A stretch of DNA of 8,828 bases from Bacteroidota bacterium (GTDB taxonomy: Bacteria > Bacteroidota > Bacteroidia > J057). Below are positions 1 to 6,961 of this stretch, piece after piece (position 1 is the stretch's first letter; every line of letters begins with the position of its first letter). Position numbers and translations under genes: made by a program. The stretch is from the NCBI GenBank assembly GCA_963169475.1, contig CAUJFT010000221.1, forward strand, positions 1 to 8,828. Reading direction: 5' to 3'. A model generated the notes under the pieces. It saw only the letters and a list, made by a program, of their open reading frames with translations. It did no database searches and was not told the DNA's origin.

Positions 1-63
1 ATGCTTACTTTATCAATAGTTTTTTATGTTAAACTAATTTGTAATCATTACGAACATAAAAAA

Positions 64-84
64 GAGGATTAATTTTTAATCTTC
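64..84. repeat. Short hairpin in the upstream spacer
   Basis: GAGGATTAA (64-72) can pair with TTAATCTTC (76-84) across a TTT loop, giving nine pairs including one G-U. On the minus strand the stem is followed by six T residues (complement of 58-63), which is the layout of a weak intrinsic terminator for leftward transcription. No T-tract follows on the plus strand. In sequence this AT-rich the hairpin may be chance, and no minus-strand gene in the window needs a terminator here. Confidence 0.25.
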
Positions 85-128
85 AAAAAGATAGAAAATA
101 TTAAAAAAGGATAATAATATTGCCCCTA

Positions 129-152
129 AATTTGGTAAAAAAAAGCCAAATT
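129..152. repeat. Imperfectly supported inverted repeat
   Basis: AATTTGG (129-135) and CCAAATT (146-152) are perfect inverted arms of 7 bp separated by 10 A-rich bases. The left arm overlaps TAAATTTG (127-134), an exact match to the Bacteroidota -7 consensus TAnnTTTG, but no TTTG or TTG lies at the right distance upstream. It could be an operator half, part of a second promoter, or chance. It sits two bases before the much better palindrome at 154-172. Confidence 0.25.
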
Positions 153-153
153 A

Positions 154-172
154 ATTTAGAATGATTCTAAAT
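154..172. promoter_or_regulatory. Perfect 19-bp palindrome, putative Fur-family operator
   Basis: ATTTAGAATGATTCTAAAT is a perfect 9-1-9 inverted repeat centred on G163. Its size and geometry are those of sites bound by Fur-family dimers. The inner 7-1-7 core, TTAGAAT-G-ATTCTAA, differs from the PerR box (TTATAATnATTATAA) at one position per half. It also fits the TTTAGAA-N3-TTCTAAA form I recall for the iron control element of the heme-responsive regulator Irr of alphaproteobacteria. The downstream operon needs many hemes and Fe-S clusters, so iron, heme or peroxide control would make sense. The regulator is unknown, and Irr itself is not expected in Bacteroidota. The palindrome is seen; its function is inferred. 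Confidence 0.5.
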
Positions 173-205
173 ATTAAAATAATTTTATTTTTTTTCCTAT
201 TTCTG

Positions 206-236
206 TTTGAAAGTTTTTTTAAGTGGGTTTAATTTG
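206..236 (+). promoter_or_regulatory. Candidate Bacteroidota-type promoter for the act operon
   Basis: TTTG at 206-209 is followed, after 19 bases, by TTAATTTG at 229-236. This fits the Bacteroidota vegetative promoter (-33 TTTG, -7 TAnnTTTG) with one mismatch, T for A in the second position of the -7 box. Transcription would begin roughly at 241-245, leaving a leader of about 70-75 bases before the actA ATG. The palindrome at 154-172 would then lie about 34 bp upstream of the -33 box, a position more typical of activation or distal control than of simple promoter occlusion. The match is partial and AT-rich sequence yields such hits by chance. Confidence 0.4.
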
Positions 237-315
237 TACCCGATTTAATAAAGTGTTATTTGTAAAACCAAAATTATCAGAGTAGTTATTCGCATATAAA
301 ATCTATATACTAAAT

Positions 316-1674
316 ATGGGCTTCATAAAACTAAACATTAAGGTTTTCGTAGTCATTCTCCTTTCGGTCTTTATGCTCAATACTTTGCGATTGAATGCTG
401 CAGACGTAGCCAAAGGAGAAGCCTTATTTAAGCAGCATTGTACTGCTTGTCATAAGGTAAATCAAAAAATAGTGGGACCCGCACTCAAAGGGATAACTCA
501 AAAGTACAAAGACGACCCCAAGTTTTTGTATGAATGGATTAGAAATAATCAGGCTTTGGTGAAGAAAGGAGACCCTAAGGCGGTTGAGGTATCTCAGATG
601 GAGCCTTCCGCGATGAACTCCTTTACTTTTTTACAAGACTCCGACATAGAGAATATTTTGGCTTATATTGACAGCTACAAAGACACTCCTCCTCCGGCTG
701 CTCCTGCTGCCTCTGGAGGGGCTAGTGAAGGGGGCAATCAGGACGTGTTTTCTAATCCAACCATCTATTATAGTGTGCTTGGGCTTGCCGTTTTGCTTGT
801 AATTGTAGCACTATTCCTTGTATTTGCTGCCGCTGGGCTTTCTGCTTCTGTCAGAGCAAAAGAACAAAATGAGCAGGTTACAAGCTCTGCAGTTTGGGGA
901 GAATTTGGACGGTTCATAAAAAATAAGTTTATCCTCACTACTATCATTACTGTTGCTTTGCTGGGAGGTACATTAAAATTGATACAAGCGGCTAGGGGGG
1001 TGAGTATTCACCCCGGATATATGCCGGAGCAACCCATCAAATTCAGTCATAAACTTCATGCTGGTAAGCATCAGGTAGATTGCCAATACTGCCATACAGG
1101 AGCCTCCAAGAGTAAAAACGCATGGATACCCTCCACCAATGTATGTATGAACTGCCACAAAGGAGTAGAATCTGGTCCGGTATATGGAAAGTCCGAGATT
1201 GCTAAGATATATATGTCCGCCGGATTTAATCCTGAATCTAAACAATACTTTGATTCCTCCACTCCGGTAGACAAAGTGGTAGAGGTATTCTCTAAATGGA
1301 TGTCCGATGACGCTAAGACCAAGAATCTTACTGGAGCTTTAGAAGAGGTAAAGAAAATCGGGTTCAATAAGCCGATAGAGTGGATTAGAATTCATAATCT
1401 CCCTGACCATGCTTACTTTAATCACGCACAGCACATTGCAGTAGGAGGAAAAGATAAAAATGGAAATGCAATTGAATGTCAGACGTGTCATGGACCTGTT
1501 CAAGAGATGGAGGTTGTTTATCAATACTCCCCGCTTTCTATGGGGTGGTGTATAAATTGTCATCGTCAGTCAAAAACTACTTATACCTTTGTTGACCCTA
1601 AAGACCCTAAAAAGTCTTTCACTCCCTCTCCCGCAGATATGGGAGGATTGGATTGTTCAAAATGTCATTATTAA
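316..1674 (+). CDS. actA: ACIII multiheme cytochrome c subunit ActA with fused N-terminal cytochrome c domain
   Basis: Electron-exit subunit of Alternative Complex III on the periplasmic side. The 452 residues run as follows: a signal peptide (about 1-28, ending LNAA); a class-I cytochrome c domain with heme motif CTACH (42-46), GP at 54-55 and candidate Met ligands M95 and M100; a Pro/Ala/Gly linker (125-141); two membrane helices (about 151-174 and 203-224); then a periplasmic domain with five heme motifs, CQYCH (256-260), CMNCH (277-281), CQTCH (388-392), CINCH (412-416) and CSKCH (447-451, one residue before the end). The five-heme part is the canonical ActA; the sixth heme belongs to the added N-terminal domain. 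Both soluble domains face the periplasm given two helices and a cleaved signal. ATG 316 is chosen because it starts the signal peptide; there is no Shine-Dalgarno. First gene of the operon, 42 bp before actB. Family assignment is firm from heme count and neighbours. Confidence 0.95.
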   Translation: MGFIKLNIKVFVVILLSVFMLNTLRLNAADVAKGEALFKQHCTACHKVNQKIVGPALKGITQKYKDDPKFLYEWIRNNQALVKKGDPKAVEVSQMEPSAMNSFTFLQDSDIENILAYIDSYKDTPPPAAPAASGGASEGGNQDVFSNPTIYYSVLGLAVLLVIVALFLVFAAAGLSASVRAKEQNEQVTSSAVWGEFGRFIKNKFILTTIITVALLGGTLKLIQAARGVSIHPGYMPEQPIKFSHKLHAGKHQVDCQYCHTGASKSKNAWIPSTNVCMNCHKGVESGPVYGKSEIAKIYMSAGFNPESKQYFDSSTPVDKVVEVFSKWMSDDAKTKNLTGALEEVKKIGFNKPIEWIRIHNLPDHAYFNHAQHIAVGGKDKNGNAIECQTCHGPVQEMEVVYQYSPLSMGWCINCHRQSKTTYTFVDPKDPKKSFTPSPADMGGLDCSKCHY

Positions 1675-1716
1675 TTTTCTAAAATCATTATTTCACGAAA
1701 AAACTGCTGAATATAA

Positions 1717-4700
1717 ATGAAAACACCTACATATTGGTCAGGTCTTGATGAATTTGAAGCAAATGTTGTTTCTAAAAACGGTGATGAGTTTTCGGGAGAC
1801 GTTCCTTTGGAGAATAAACTTGAAAACGCAACAGAAGAGTCTTTAGCGTTTAATACGAACAGAAGAGATTTCCTCAAAATATTTGGTTTCGGAATGACTG
1901 CTGCAACACTTGCTGCGTGCAATGAGAGTCCTCTTAAAAAAGCGATTCCTTATGTTGTAAAACCAGAGGAAATTACACCAGGTATTGCAAACTACTTTTC
2001 TTCTACTTGTAACGGTTGTTCAGGGGCTTGTCCGGTGATTGTAAAAACCCGTGAGGGTCGCCCTATTAAATTAGAAGGAAATCCTGATTCGCGCCTTACA
2101 AAGGGCGGATTGTGTGCAGTAGGACACGCAACCGTGCTTAATTTGTATGATATAGACCGCCTCAAAAAACCATTAATCGGAAAAAATGAGGCATCATGGG
2201 CAGACGTAGATAAAGCCATCTCTGATAAACTAAACGCGCTAAAAGGGAAAGGCTCAATCAGAGTGCTTTCTAATACAATTACAAGCCCCTCTACGCTTAC
2301 AGTGATTAATGATTTTCTTACAGTTTATGGAGGAACCCATGTAATGTATGACCCCGTTTCCTATTATGCTATCGCTCAATCTCATGGATTAGGTTTTGAT
2401 AAAGCTGCAATCCCTCAATATAATTTTGACAAAGCGGAGGTAATCGTTAGCTTTGGAGCAGATTTCTTGGGTACATGGCTCTCGCCAATACAATATTCCG
2501 CCCAATATGTAACCAATCGTGACCCCAAAGCCAAAAAAATGTCTCGCCACTTTCAAGTAGAGGCTCTTTTGTCCCTTACCGGTACGAATGCAGATGTAAG
2601 ATACCCCATTAATGCTTCCCAAGAAGGACTTGCATTGGCGAACCTTTACAATAAGGTAGCAAGAAAATTGGGCAAGGCGGAAATACCGGGAGTAACCGAA
2701 TTTAACGTAGCCGGAAATGGAATAGATGTAATGGCGGAAGAATTGTCTGCCGCATCTGGTCGTTCTTTGGTGGTATGCGGAACGAATGACCTCGCCCTCC
2801 AACAAATCGTAAACGGCTTGAATGCGATGCTGGGCAATTACGGAGTAACGGTGGATATTACGAACCCTTCCTTCCAAAAGCAGGGAAATGACGCAGCACT
2901 TAATCAACTCATTCAGGATATAAAATCGGGAGCAGTTCAAGGATTGATTGTTTATGGCGCAAATCCTATATTTGATACTCCTTATGGAGAGGAACTAAAG
3001 TCCCTCATTTCTAAGCTTTCTCTTTCTGTTTCTTTTGCAAATAAAACTGACGAAACTTCTACTTTGTGTCAATATACTTGCCCCGATAGCCACGAGATGG
3101 AGTCTTGGAATGATGCAAATCCGGTAGCAGGTAATTATAGTATCAATCAACCCACGATTAATACGATTTATCTTTCTCGTCAGGCGCAACAGTCTTTGTT
3201 GAATTGGGCAAGTAATCCTATTTCTTACAAAGACTACATCAAGGCATATTGGGCTAAAAATATAATTACTGATATGATTGATAGCCAATGGGATGATGTG
3301 CTTAGAAAAGGCGTATTCCATAAAGATGCCTTACCGGCAGCCGCAATTACTTTTAAAGGAGACCTTGTGGCAGCAGCTACGGAGGCTCTTGCCTCCGGGA
3401 AATCAGGAATAGACCTTGTTTTGTACGAAAAAATTGGAATCAGAGACGGTAAACATGCAAATAATCCTTTCCTTCAAGAGCTTCCTGACCCAGTAACTAG
3501 AACAACTTGGGACGGCTATGCCACTATTTCTGTGAAAATGGCAAAGGATAAAAATCTCAAGAATGAAGATGTAATTGAAATTAGTGTAGGCGGAAAAAAA
3601 CTCAAACTTCCCGTAATTGTTCAGCCCGGTCAGGCAGCAGAAACAATAGGAGTTGCTTTGGGTTACGGACGTGGGAAAGAGTTTGGTAAAACGATAGAGA
3701 AAGTAGGGGGAGAAAATGGATTTCCACTTGTGGCGTTTGGTAAAACCAATAGCTATAGAGTAGCAGGAGTTTCTATTGCCTCCACCGGAGATACCTATCC
3801 TATCGCGAAACTTCAAAAATATGACTTACTCACGGATTCAAATCCTAAAGAGCTAGGAGTGTGGGGAGATGACTTTGACCGTACCGAAGCGATTATCCGT
3901 GAAAGTTCTCTGGAAAACTATATCAAAAAACCAGATGCGGGCAATGAAGTACGCGCCCATATAAAGCAACACCTTATTACCTTGTGGGATTCTCATTATA
4001 AGGAAGAAGAATCCAAGCGCATCATTCGTTGGGTTATGGCGATTGACCTGAATAAGTGTACCGGTTGTGGTGCTTGTGTGGTAAGTTGTAATGCAGAAAA
4101 TAATGTACCTGTCGTAGGTAAAAAGGAAATCATGCGTCATCGTGATATGCACTGGATGCGTATTGACCGTTATTATAGCGGTGATTATGATAAGCCCGAG
4201 ACGATTCGTACTGTACACCAGCCGATGATGTGTCAGCATTGTGCCAATGCGCCTTGTGAAACGGTTTGTCCGGTACTTGCGACAGTACACACCTCTGACG
4301 GATTGAATGCGATGGCTTACAATCGCTGTGTAGGTACTCGTTATTGTGCCAATAACTGTCCCTATAAAGTCCGCCGTTTCAATTGGTTTAAATATCATAA
4401 TAACGATAACTTCGATTTTCACCAGAATAATCCTTTGGGTAAATTGGTGCTTAACCCTGACGTTACCGTGCGTTTCCGCGGGGTGATGGAAAAATGTTCA
4501 TTCTGCGTACAAAGAATCCAAGATGGAAAATTGAAAGCTAAGATTAACGCTAAGCAAACAGAGGGGGCTTCTTTCACAAAACCCAAAGACGGAGACATAA
4601 AAACAGCTTGCCAACAATCTTGCCCTACTGGTGCAATTGTTTTTGGCGACCTGAATGATCCCGAAAGTGAAGTATCCAAGTTGTTCAGAGATGAGCGTGC

Positions 4701-4854
4701 ATTTACTGTATTAGAAGAAATAAAAACACTTCCGTCAGTAAGTTACATGACTAAAATCAGAAATGTAAAACAAAATGAAGTTTTTGTAAAACATGGAGGG
4801 CATGAAGGAGAACACAAGGAGGCAGACCATAAAAAAGAAGGGGGACATTCCTGA
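1717..4854 (+). CDS. actB: ACIII iron-sulfur subunit ActB (molybdopterin oxidoreductase-like domain fused to four-cluster ferredoxin domain)
   Basis: Carries electrons from quinol oxidation at ActC to the hemes. An extended leader (1-68) has a twin-arginine motif RRDFLK (49-54), a hydrophobic stretch and a lipobox LAAC (65-68), so Tat export with lipid anchoring at C68 is likely. Domain B1 (about 95-700) resembles the molybdopterin oxidoreductase catalytic subunit, with CxxCxxxC at C98, C101, C105 plus C133 and a dinucleotide-binding-like fold near 605-652; in studied ACIII this domain carries no molybdenum. Domain B2 (about 765-1020) is NrfC/PsrB-like, with cysteines 781/784/787/791, 839/842/847/851, 871/877/881, 927/930 and 965/969. 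These 15 cysteines suit three [4Fe-4S] and one [3Fe-4S]; T874 in CVGTRYC stands where a cysteine sits in four-[4Fe-4S] relatives. The tail (1025-1045) is His-rich. At 1045 residues it has the usual length of the Bacteroidota fusion form. The next gene is 65 bp downstream. Confidence 0.96.
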   Translation: MKTPTYWSGLDEFEANVVSKNGDEFSGDVPLENKLENATEESLAFNTNRRDFLKIFGFGMTAATLAACNESPLKKAIPYVVKPEEITPGIANYFSSTCNGCSGACPVIVKTREGRPIKLEGNPDSRLTKGGLCAVGHATVLNLYDIDRLKKPLIGKNEASWADVDKAISDKLNALKGKGSIRVLSNTITSPSTLTVINDFLTVYGGTHVMYDPVSYYAIAQSHGLGFDKAAIPQYNFDKAEVIVSFGADFLGTWLSPIQYSAQYVTNRDPKAKKMSRHFQVEALLSLTGTNADVRYPINASQEGLALANLYNKVARKLGKAEIPGVTEFNVAGNGIDVMAEELSAASGRSLVVCGTNDLALQQIVNGLNAMLGNYGVTVDITNPSFQKQGNDAALNQLIQDIKSGAVQGLIVYGANPIFDTPYGEELKSLISKLSLSVSFANKTDETSTLCQYTCPDSHEMESWNDANPVAGNYSINQPTINTIYLSRQAQQSLLNWASNPISYKDYIKAYWAKNIITDMIDSQWDDVLRKGVFHKDALPAAAITFKGDLVAAATEALASGKSGIDLVLYEKIGIRDGKHANNPFLQELPDPVTRTTWDGYATISVKMAKDKNLKNEDVIEISVGGKKLKLPVIVQPGQAAETIGVALGYGRGKEFGKTIEKVGGENGFPLVAFGKTNSYRVAGVSIASTGDTYPIAKLQKYDLLTDSNPKELGVWGDDFDRTEAIIRESSLENYIKKPDAGNEVRAHIKQHLITLWDSHYKEEESKRIIRWVMAIDLNKCTGCGACVVSCNAENNVPVVGKKEIMRHRDMHWMRIDRYYSGDYDKPETIRTVHQPMMCQHCANAPCETVCPVLATVHTSDGLNAMAYNRCVGTRYCANNCPYKVRRFNWFKYHNNDNFDFHQNNPLGKLVLNPDVTVRFRGVMEKCSFCVQRIQDGKLKAKINAKQTEGASFTKPKDGDIKTACQQSCPTGAIVFGDLNDPESEVSKLFRDERAFTVLEEIKTLPSVSYMTKIRNVKQNEVFVKHGGHEGEHKEADHKKEGGHS

Positions 4855-4919
4855 TTTTGAATGAATGAGTAAGTATTAGTTAATTCAAGTATAAAAATAA
4901 ATTTAATAATATTAGTTCT

Positions 4920-6329
4920 ATGCATGTAGAATCATCGGTAAGAACAAAACTCATTACAAATGTGAATGAGTACACCCAAATCACGGACGACATTGCCCGT
5001 CCGATTGAGGCGGCTCCCAATAAACAATGGATGTTCTGGACTATCGTATCTGCGATTGTGATGACTATGGGTTTTGCACTGATTGGCTGGACACTTTGGG
5101 AAGGTATAGGCGTATGGGGGTTAAATACAGAAGTAGGCTGGGGCTTTGACATTACCAACTTCGTATTCTGGGTAGGTATCGGACACGCTGGTACGCTTAT
5201 CTCGGCAGTATTGTTGCTTTTCCGCCAAACATGGAGAAACTCTATCAACCGCTCGGCAGAAGCGATGACGATTTTTGCAGTACTTTGCGCTGCGATATTT
5301 CCTACCATTCACGCTGGACGTGTTTGGGATTTGATTTACTTTGGACCTCTTCCTAATACTCGTGGTACGCTTTGGGATAACTTTAACTCTCCATTGATGT
5401 GGGACGTGTTTGCAATATCTACCTACTTAACGGTATCTTTGGTATTCTGGTATTTGGGTATGATTCCTGATTTTGCCACCTTGAGAGACCGTTTTAAAAG
5501 ACAAGGAAAAACCACTGCCTCTAATGTCTATGGTATCGCTAGTTTTGGTTGGGAGGGTTCTGCCAGAAATTGGTCTCGATTTGAAATTATTTCGCTAATC
5601 CTTGCCGGTTTGTGTACCCCTCTTGTACTTTCTGTTCACTCTATAGTAAGTATGGACTTTGCTACTTCGGTAGTTCCGGGCTGGCATACAACGATATTCC
5701 CTCCTTACTTCGTTGCAGGTGCCATCTTCTCCGGTTTTGGAATGGTACAAACGCTATTGGTAATCATGAGGAAGGTATATAAATTAGAAAATTATATTAC
5801 CATAGAACACATGGAGAATATGGCAAAAATCGTATTAGCCACAGGTTCTATAGTAGGATTAGCCTATTCTACAGAGTTCTTTATTGCTTGGTATTCCGGT
5901 AGTTTCTTTGAGCGTTATGTCTTTATTAACAGAGCTTTTGGAGATTATTGGTGGGCATATTTTGCAATGTTTTCATGTAATGTAATCACCCCTCAGCTTT
6001 ATTGGTCTAAGGCAATTAGACAAAATATGACGGTTACATTTATTCTCTCTATATTTGTAAATATTGGAATGTGGTTTGAGCGTTTTGTAATTATTGTTAC
6101 TTCTCTCCACCATGATTTCCTTCCTGCAAGGTGGGCTAATTATACTCCTACCTTTGTTGAAATAGGAATTTTTATCGGAACTTTCGGACTGTTCTTTACT
6201 TGTTTTTTCCTTTTCTCTAAATTTTTACCTACGATTAACATGTTTGAGGTAAAAACACTTTTACATCACCCACGAAAACCTAAAGGAATTCCCAATGGAG
6301 TAAAAGATGATTCTCATTCTCATCACTAA
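4920..6329 (+). CDS. actC: ACIII quinol-binding membrane subunit ActC (NrfD/PsrC family)
   Basis: Integral membrane protein expected to hold the quinol site next to the ActB Fe-S domain. About ten helices are visible, near 37-60, 78-101, 113-131, 159-181, 222-246, 260-283, 303-325, 342-361, 371-393 and 411-435. Loops after even-numbered helices are rich in Arg and Lys (for example 102-112, 182-220, 284-300), so both termini should be cytoplasmic. Family signatures include GHAGTLISAVL (88-98), IHAGRVWDLIYFGPLPN (130-146) and PGWHTTIFPPYFVAGAIFSG (253-272). Histidines 89, 131 and 256 and acidic residues in the helices are candidates for quinol or proton handling, by analogy only. The C-terminus ends in DDSHSHH. 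ATG 4920 is the first start in frame before the conserved region; no Shine-Dalgarno is present. Paralogue of ActF. At 469 residues it is normal in length. Polysulfide reductase PsrC is excluded by the surrounding actA/D/E genes. Confidence 0.96.
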   Translation: MHVESSVRTKLITNVNEYTQITDDIARPIEAAPNKQWMFWTIVSAIVMTMGFALIGWTLWEGIGVWGLNTEVGWGFDITNFVFWVGIGHAGTLISAVLLLFRQTWRNSINRSAEAMTIFAVLCAAIFPTIHAGRVWDLIYFGPLPNTRGTLWDNFNSPLMWDVFAISTYLTVSLVFWYLGMIPDFATLRDRFKRQGKTTASNVYGIASFGWEGSARNWSRFEIISLILAGLCTPLVLSVHSIVSMDFATSVVPGWHTTIFPPYFVAGAIFSGFGMVQTLLVIMRKVYKLENYITIEHMENMAKIVLATGSIVGLAYSTEFFIAWYSGSFFERYVFINRAFGDYWWAYFAMFSCNVITPQLYWSKAIRQNMTVTFILSIFVNIGMWFERFVIIVTSLHHDFLPARWANYTPTFVEIGIFIGTFGLFFTCFFLFSKFLPTINMFEVKTLLHHPRKPKGIPNGVKDDSHSHH

Positions 6330-6355
6330 TACTTATACCATTCAGAGATTAATAT

Positions 6356-6910
6356 ATGAAATCAAATTTAATTGTAGCTAAATTCTGGAATCCTGATACC
6401 ATGATGGATGCACTTGCAGATATTCATCACAAAGGAGTTCCTGTATATGATTGCTATACCCCATTTCCCGTTCATGGAATTGAGGCGTATATGGACATAA
6501 AGCGTACCCGCCTAAGCATAGCGAGTTTTGTGTTCGGGTGTATGGGGCTAATTGCTGCATTGTTGCTAATGGCCGGAACATATAGCCACTTATATAATTT
6601 GGATTGGTGGGGCTTAGACTTTATCAGTTGGCCTATGGACATAGGAGGAAAACCCTCTCTTGCATGGGTGGACTTTGTGCCTATAGCTTTTGAACTTACG
6701 GTATTGTTTGCGGCTCATGGTATGGTAATTACCTTTTTCATAGTTGCTAAATATTACCCTGGTAAGGAAGCAAAACTGTTAGATGACCGCCAGACAGATG
6801 ATGTGTTTGTGGTTGCTATTGACGGGGATAAGATTAAATCCGAAAAAGAAGGAGACCTAATGGAGGTTCTTCGCAATCATGGTGCTTTTGACGTAAGCAA
6901 AACCGCTTGA
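6356..6910 (+). CDS. actD: ACIII membrane subunit ActD (DUF3341 family)
   Basis: Small ACIII subunit of 184 residues that packs against the ActC/ActF core; no catalytic role is established. It has a soluble N-terminal part (1-50) holding the family hallmark YDCYTPFPVHGIEAY (31-45), a first membrane helix at about 53-74, a short periplasmic loop containing WWGLDFISWP, a second helix at about 107-131, and a cytoplasmic C-terminal domain with the conserved TDDVFVVAI (147-155) and a terminal GAFDV. With two helices and basic flanks (KRTR at 49-52), both ends should be cytoplasmic. No cofactor motif is visible. It begins 26 bp after actC, the tightest spacing in the operon, which supports cotranscription. 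The start is ATG 6356, preceded by an AT-rich stretch without Shine-Dalgarno. Length and motifs match the family. Confidence 0.94.
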   Translation: MKSNLIVAKFWNPDTMMDALADIHHKGVPVYDCYTPFPVHGIEAYMDIKRTRLSIASFVFGCMGLIAALLLMAGTYSHLYNLDWWGLDFISWPMDIGGKPSLAWVDFVPIAFELTVLFAAHGMVITFFIVAKYYPGKEAKLLDDRQTDDVFVVAIDGDKIKSEKEGDLMEVLRNHGAFDVSKTA

Positions 6911-6961
6911 AAAATAGACCTTCTAACATTTAAACATTAAAATTTTGTTGATATTTTAAAT

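Larger units (their letters stand above)
1..315. other. AT-rich non-coding leader upstream of actA
   Basis: This 315-bp stretch is strongly AT-rich, with long runs of A and T, and contains no credible gene. The only frame open from the left edge gives 23 codons ending at TAA 70-72, which looks like chance. It holds a short hairpin (64-84), a weak inverted repeat (129-152), a perfect 19-bp palindrome (154-172) and a promoter candidate (206-236), each listed separately. The remainder, 237-315, would be the 5' untranslated leader of the act operon if the promoter call is right. I see no riboswitch-like structure or Shine-Dalgarno sequence in it. Whether an upstream gene ends just outside the window cannot be told. 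Confidence 0.8.

Noticed and set aside
1..72. Tiny plus-strand frame from the first base, 23 codons
   Set aside because: It starts at the window edge, lies in AT-rich non-coding sequence, has no recognisable content, and could be chance. No evidence supports it as a gene or gene end.
3853..4422. Long minus-strand open frame of 189 codons, and a similar one at 2389-2940 (183 codons)
   Set aside because: Both lie wholly inside actB opposite conserved coding sequence. Their translations have no recognisable domain, and the overlapped plus-strand protein has clear Fe-S motifs throughout. They are shadows of actB.
1717..4854. ActB as a true molybdenum enzyme (DMSO, nitrate or polysulfide reductase)
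   Set aside because: The molybdopterin-like domain and the fused ferredoxin domain alone could suggest this, but the order with multiheme ActA, DUF3341 ActD, monoheme ActE and two NrfD-like subunits is specific to ACIII, where the domain is known to lack molybdenum.
4855..4919. Possible internal terminator or promoter in the spacers between act genes
   Set aside because: The spacers at 1675-1716, 4855-4919, 6330-6355, 6911-6961 and 7661-7704 are AT-rich but show no GC-containing stem followed by a T-tract and no good TTTG / TAnnTTTG pair. AT-only self-complementarity, such as around 7678-7695, is expected by chance.
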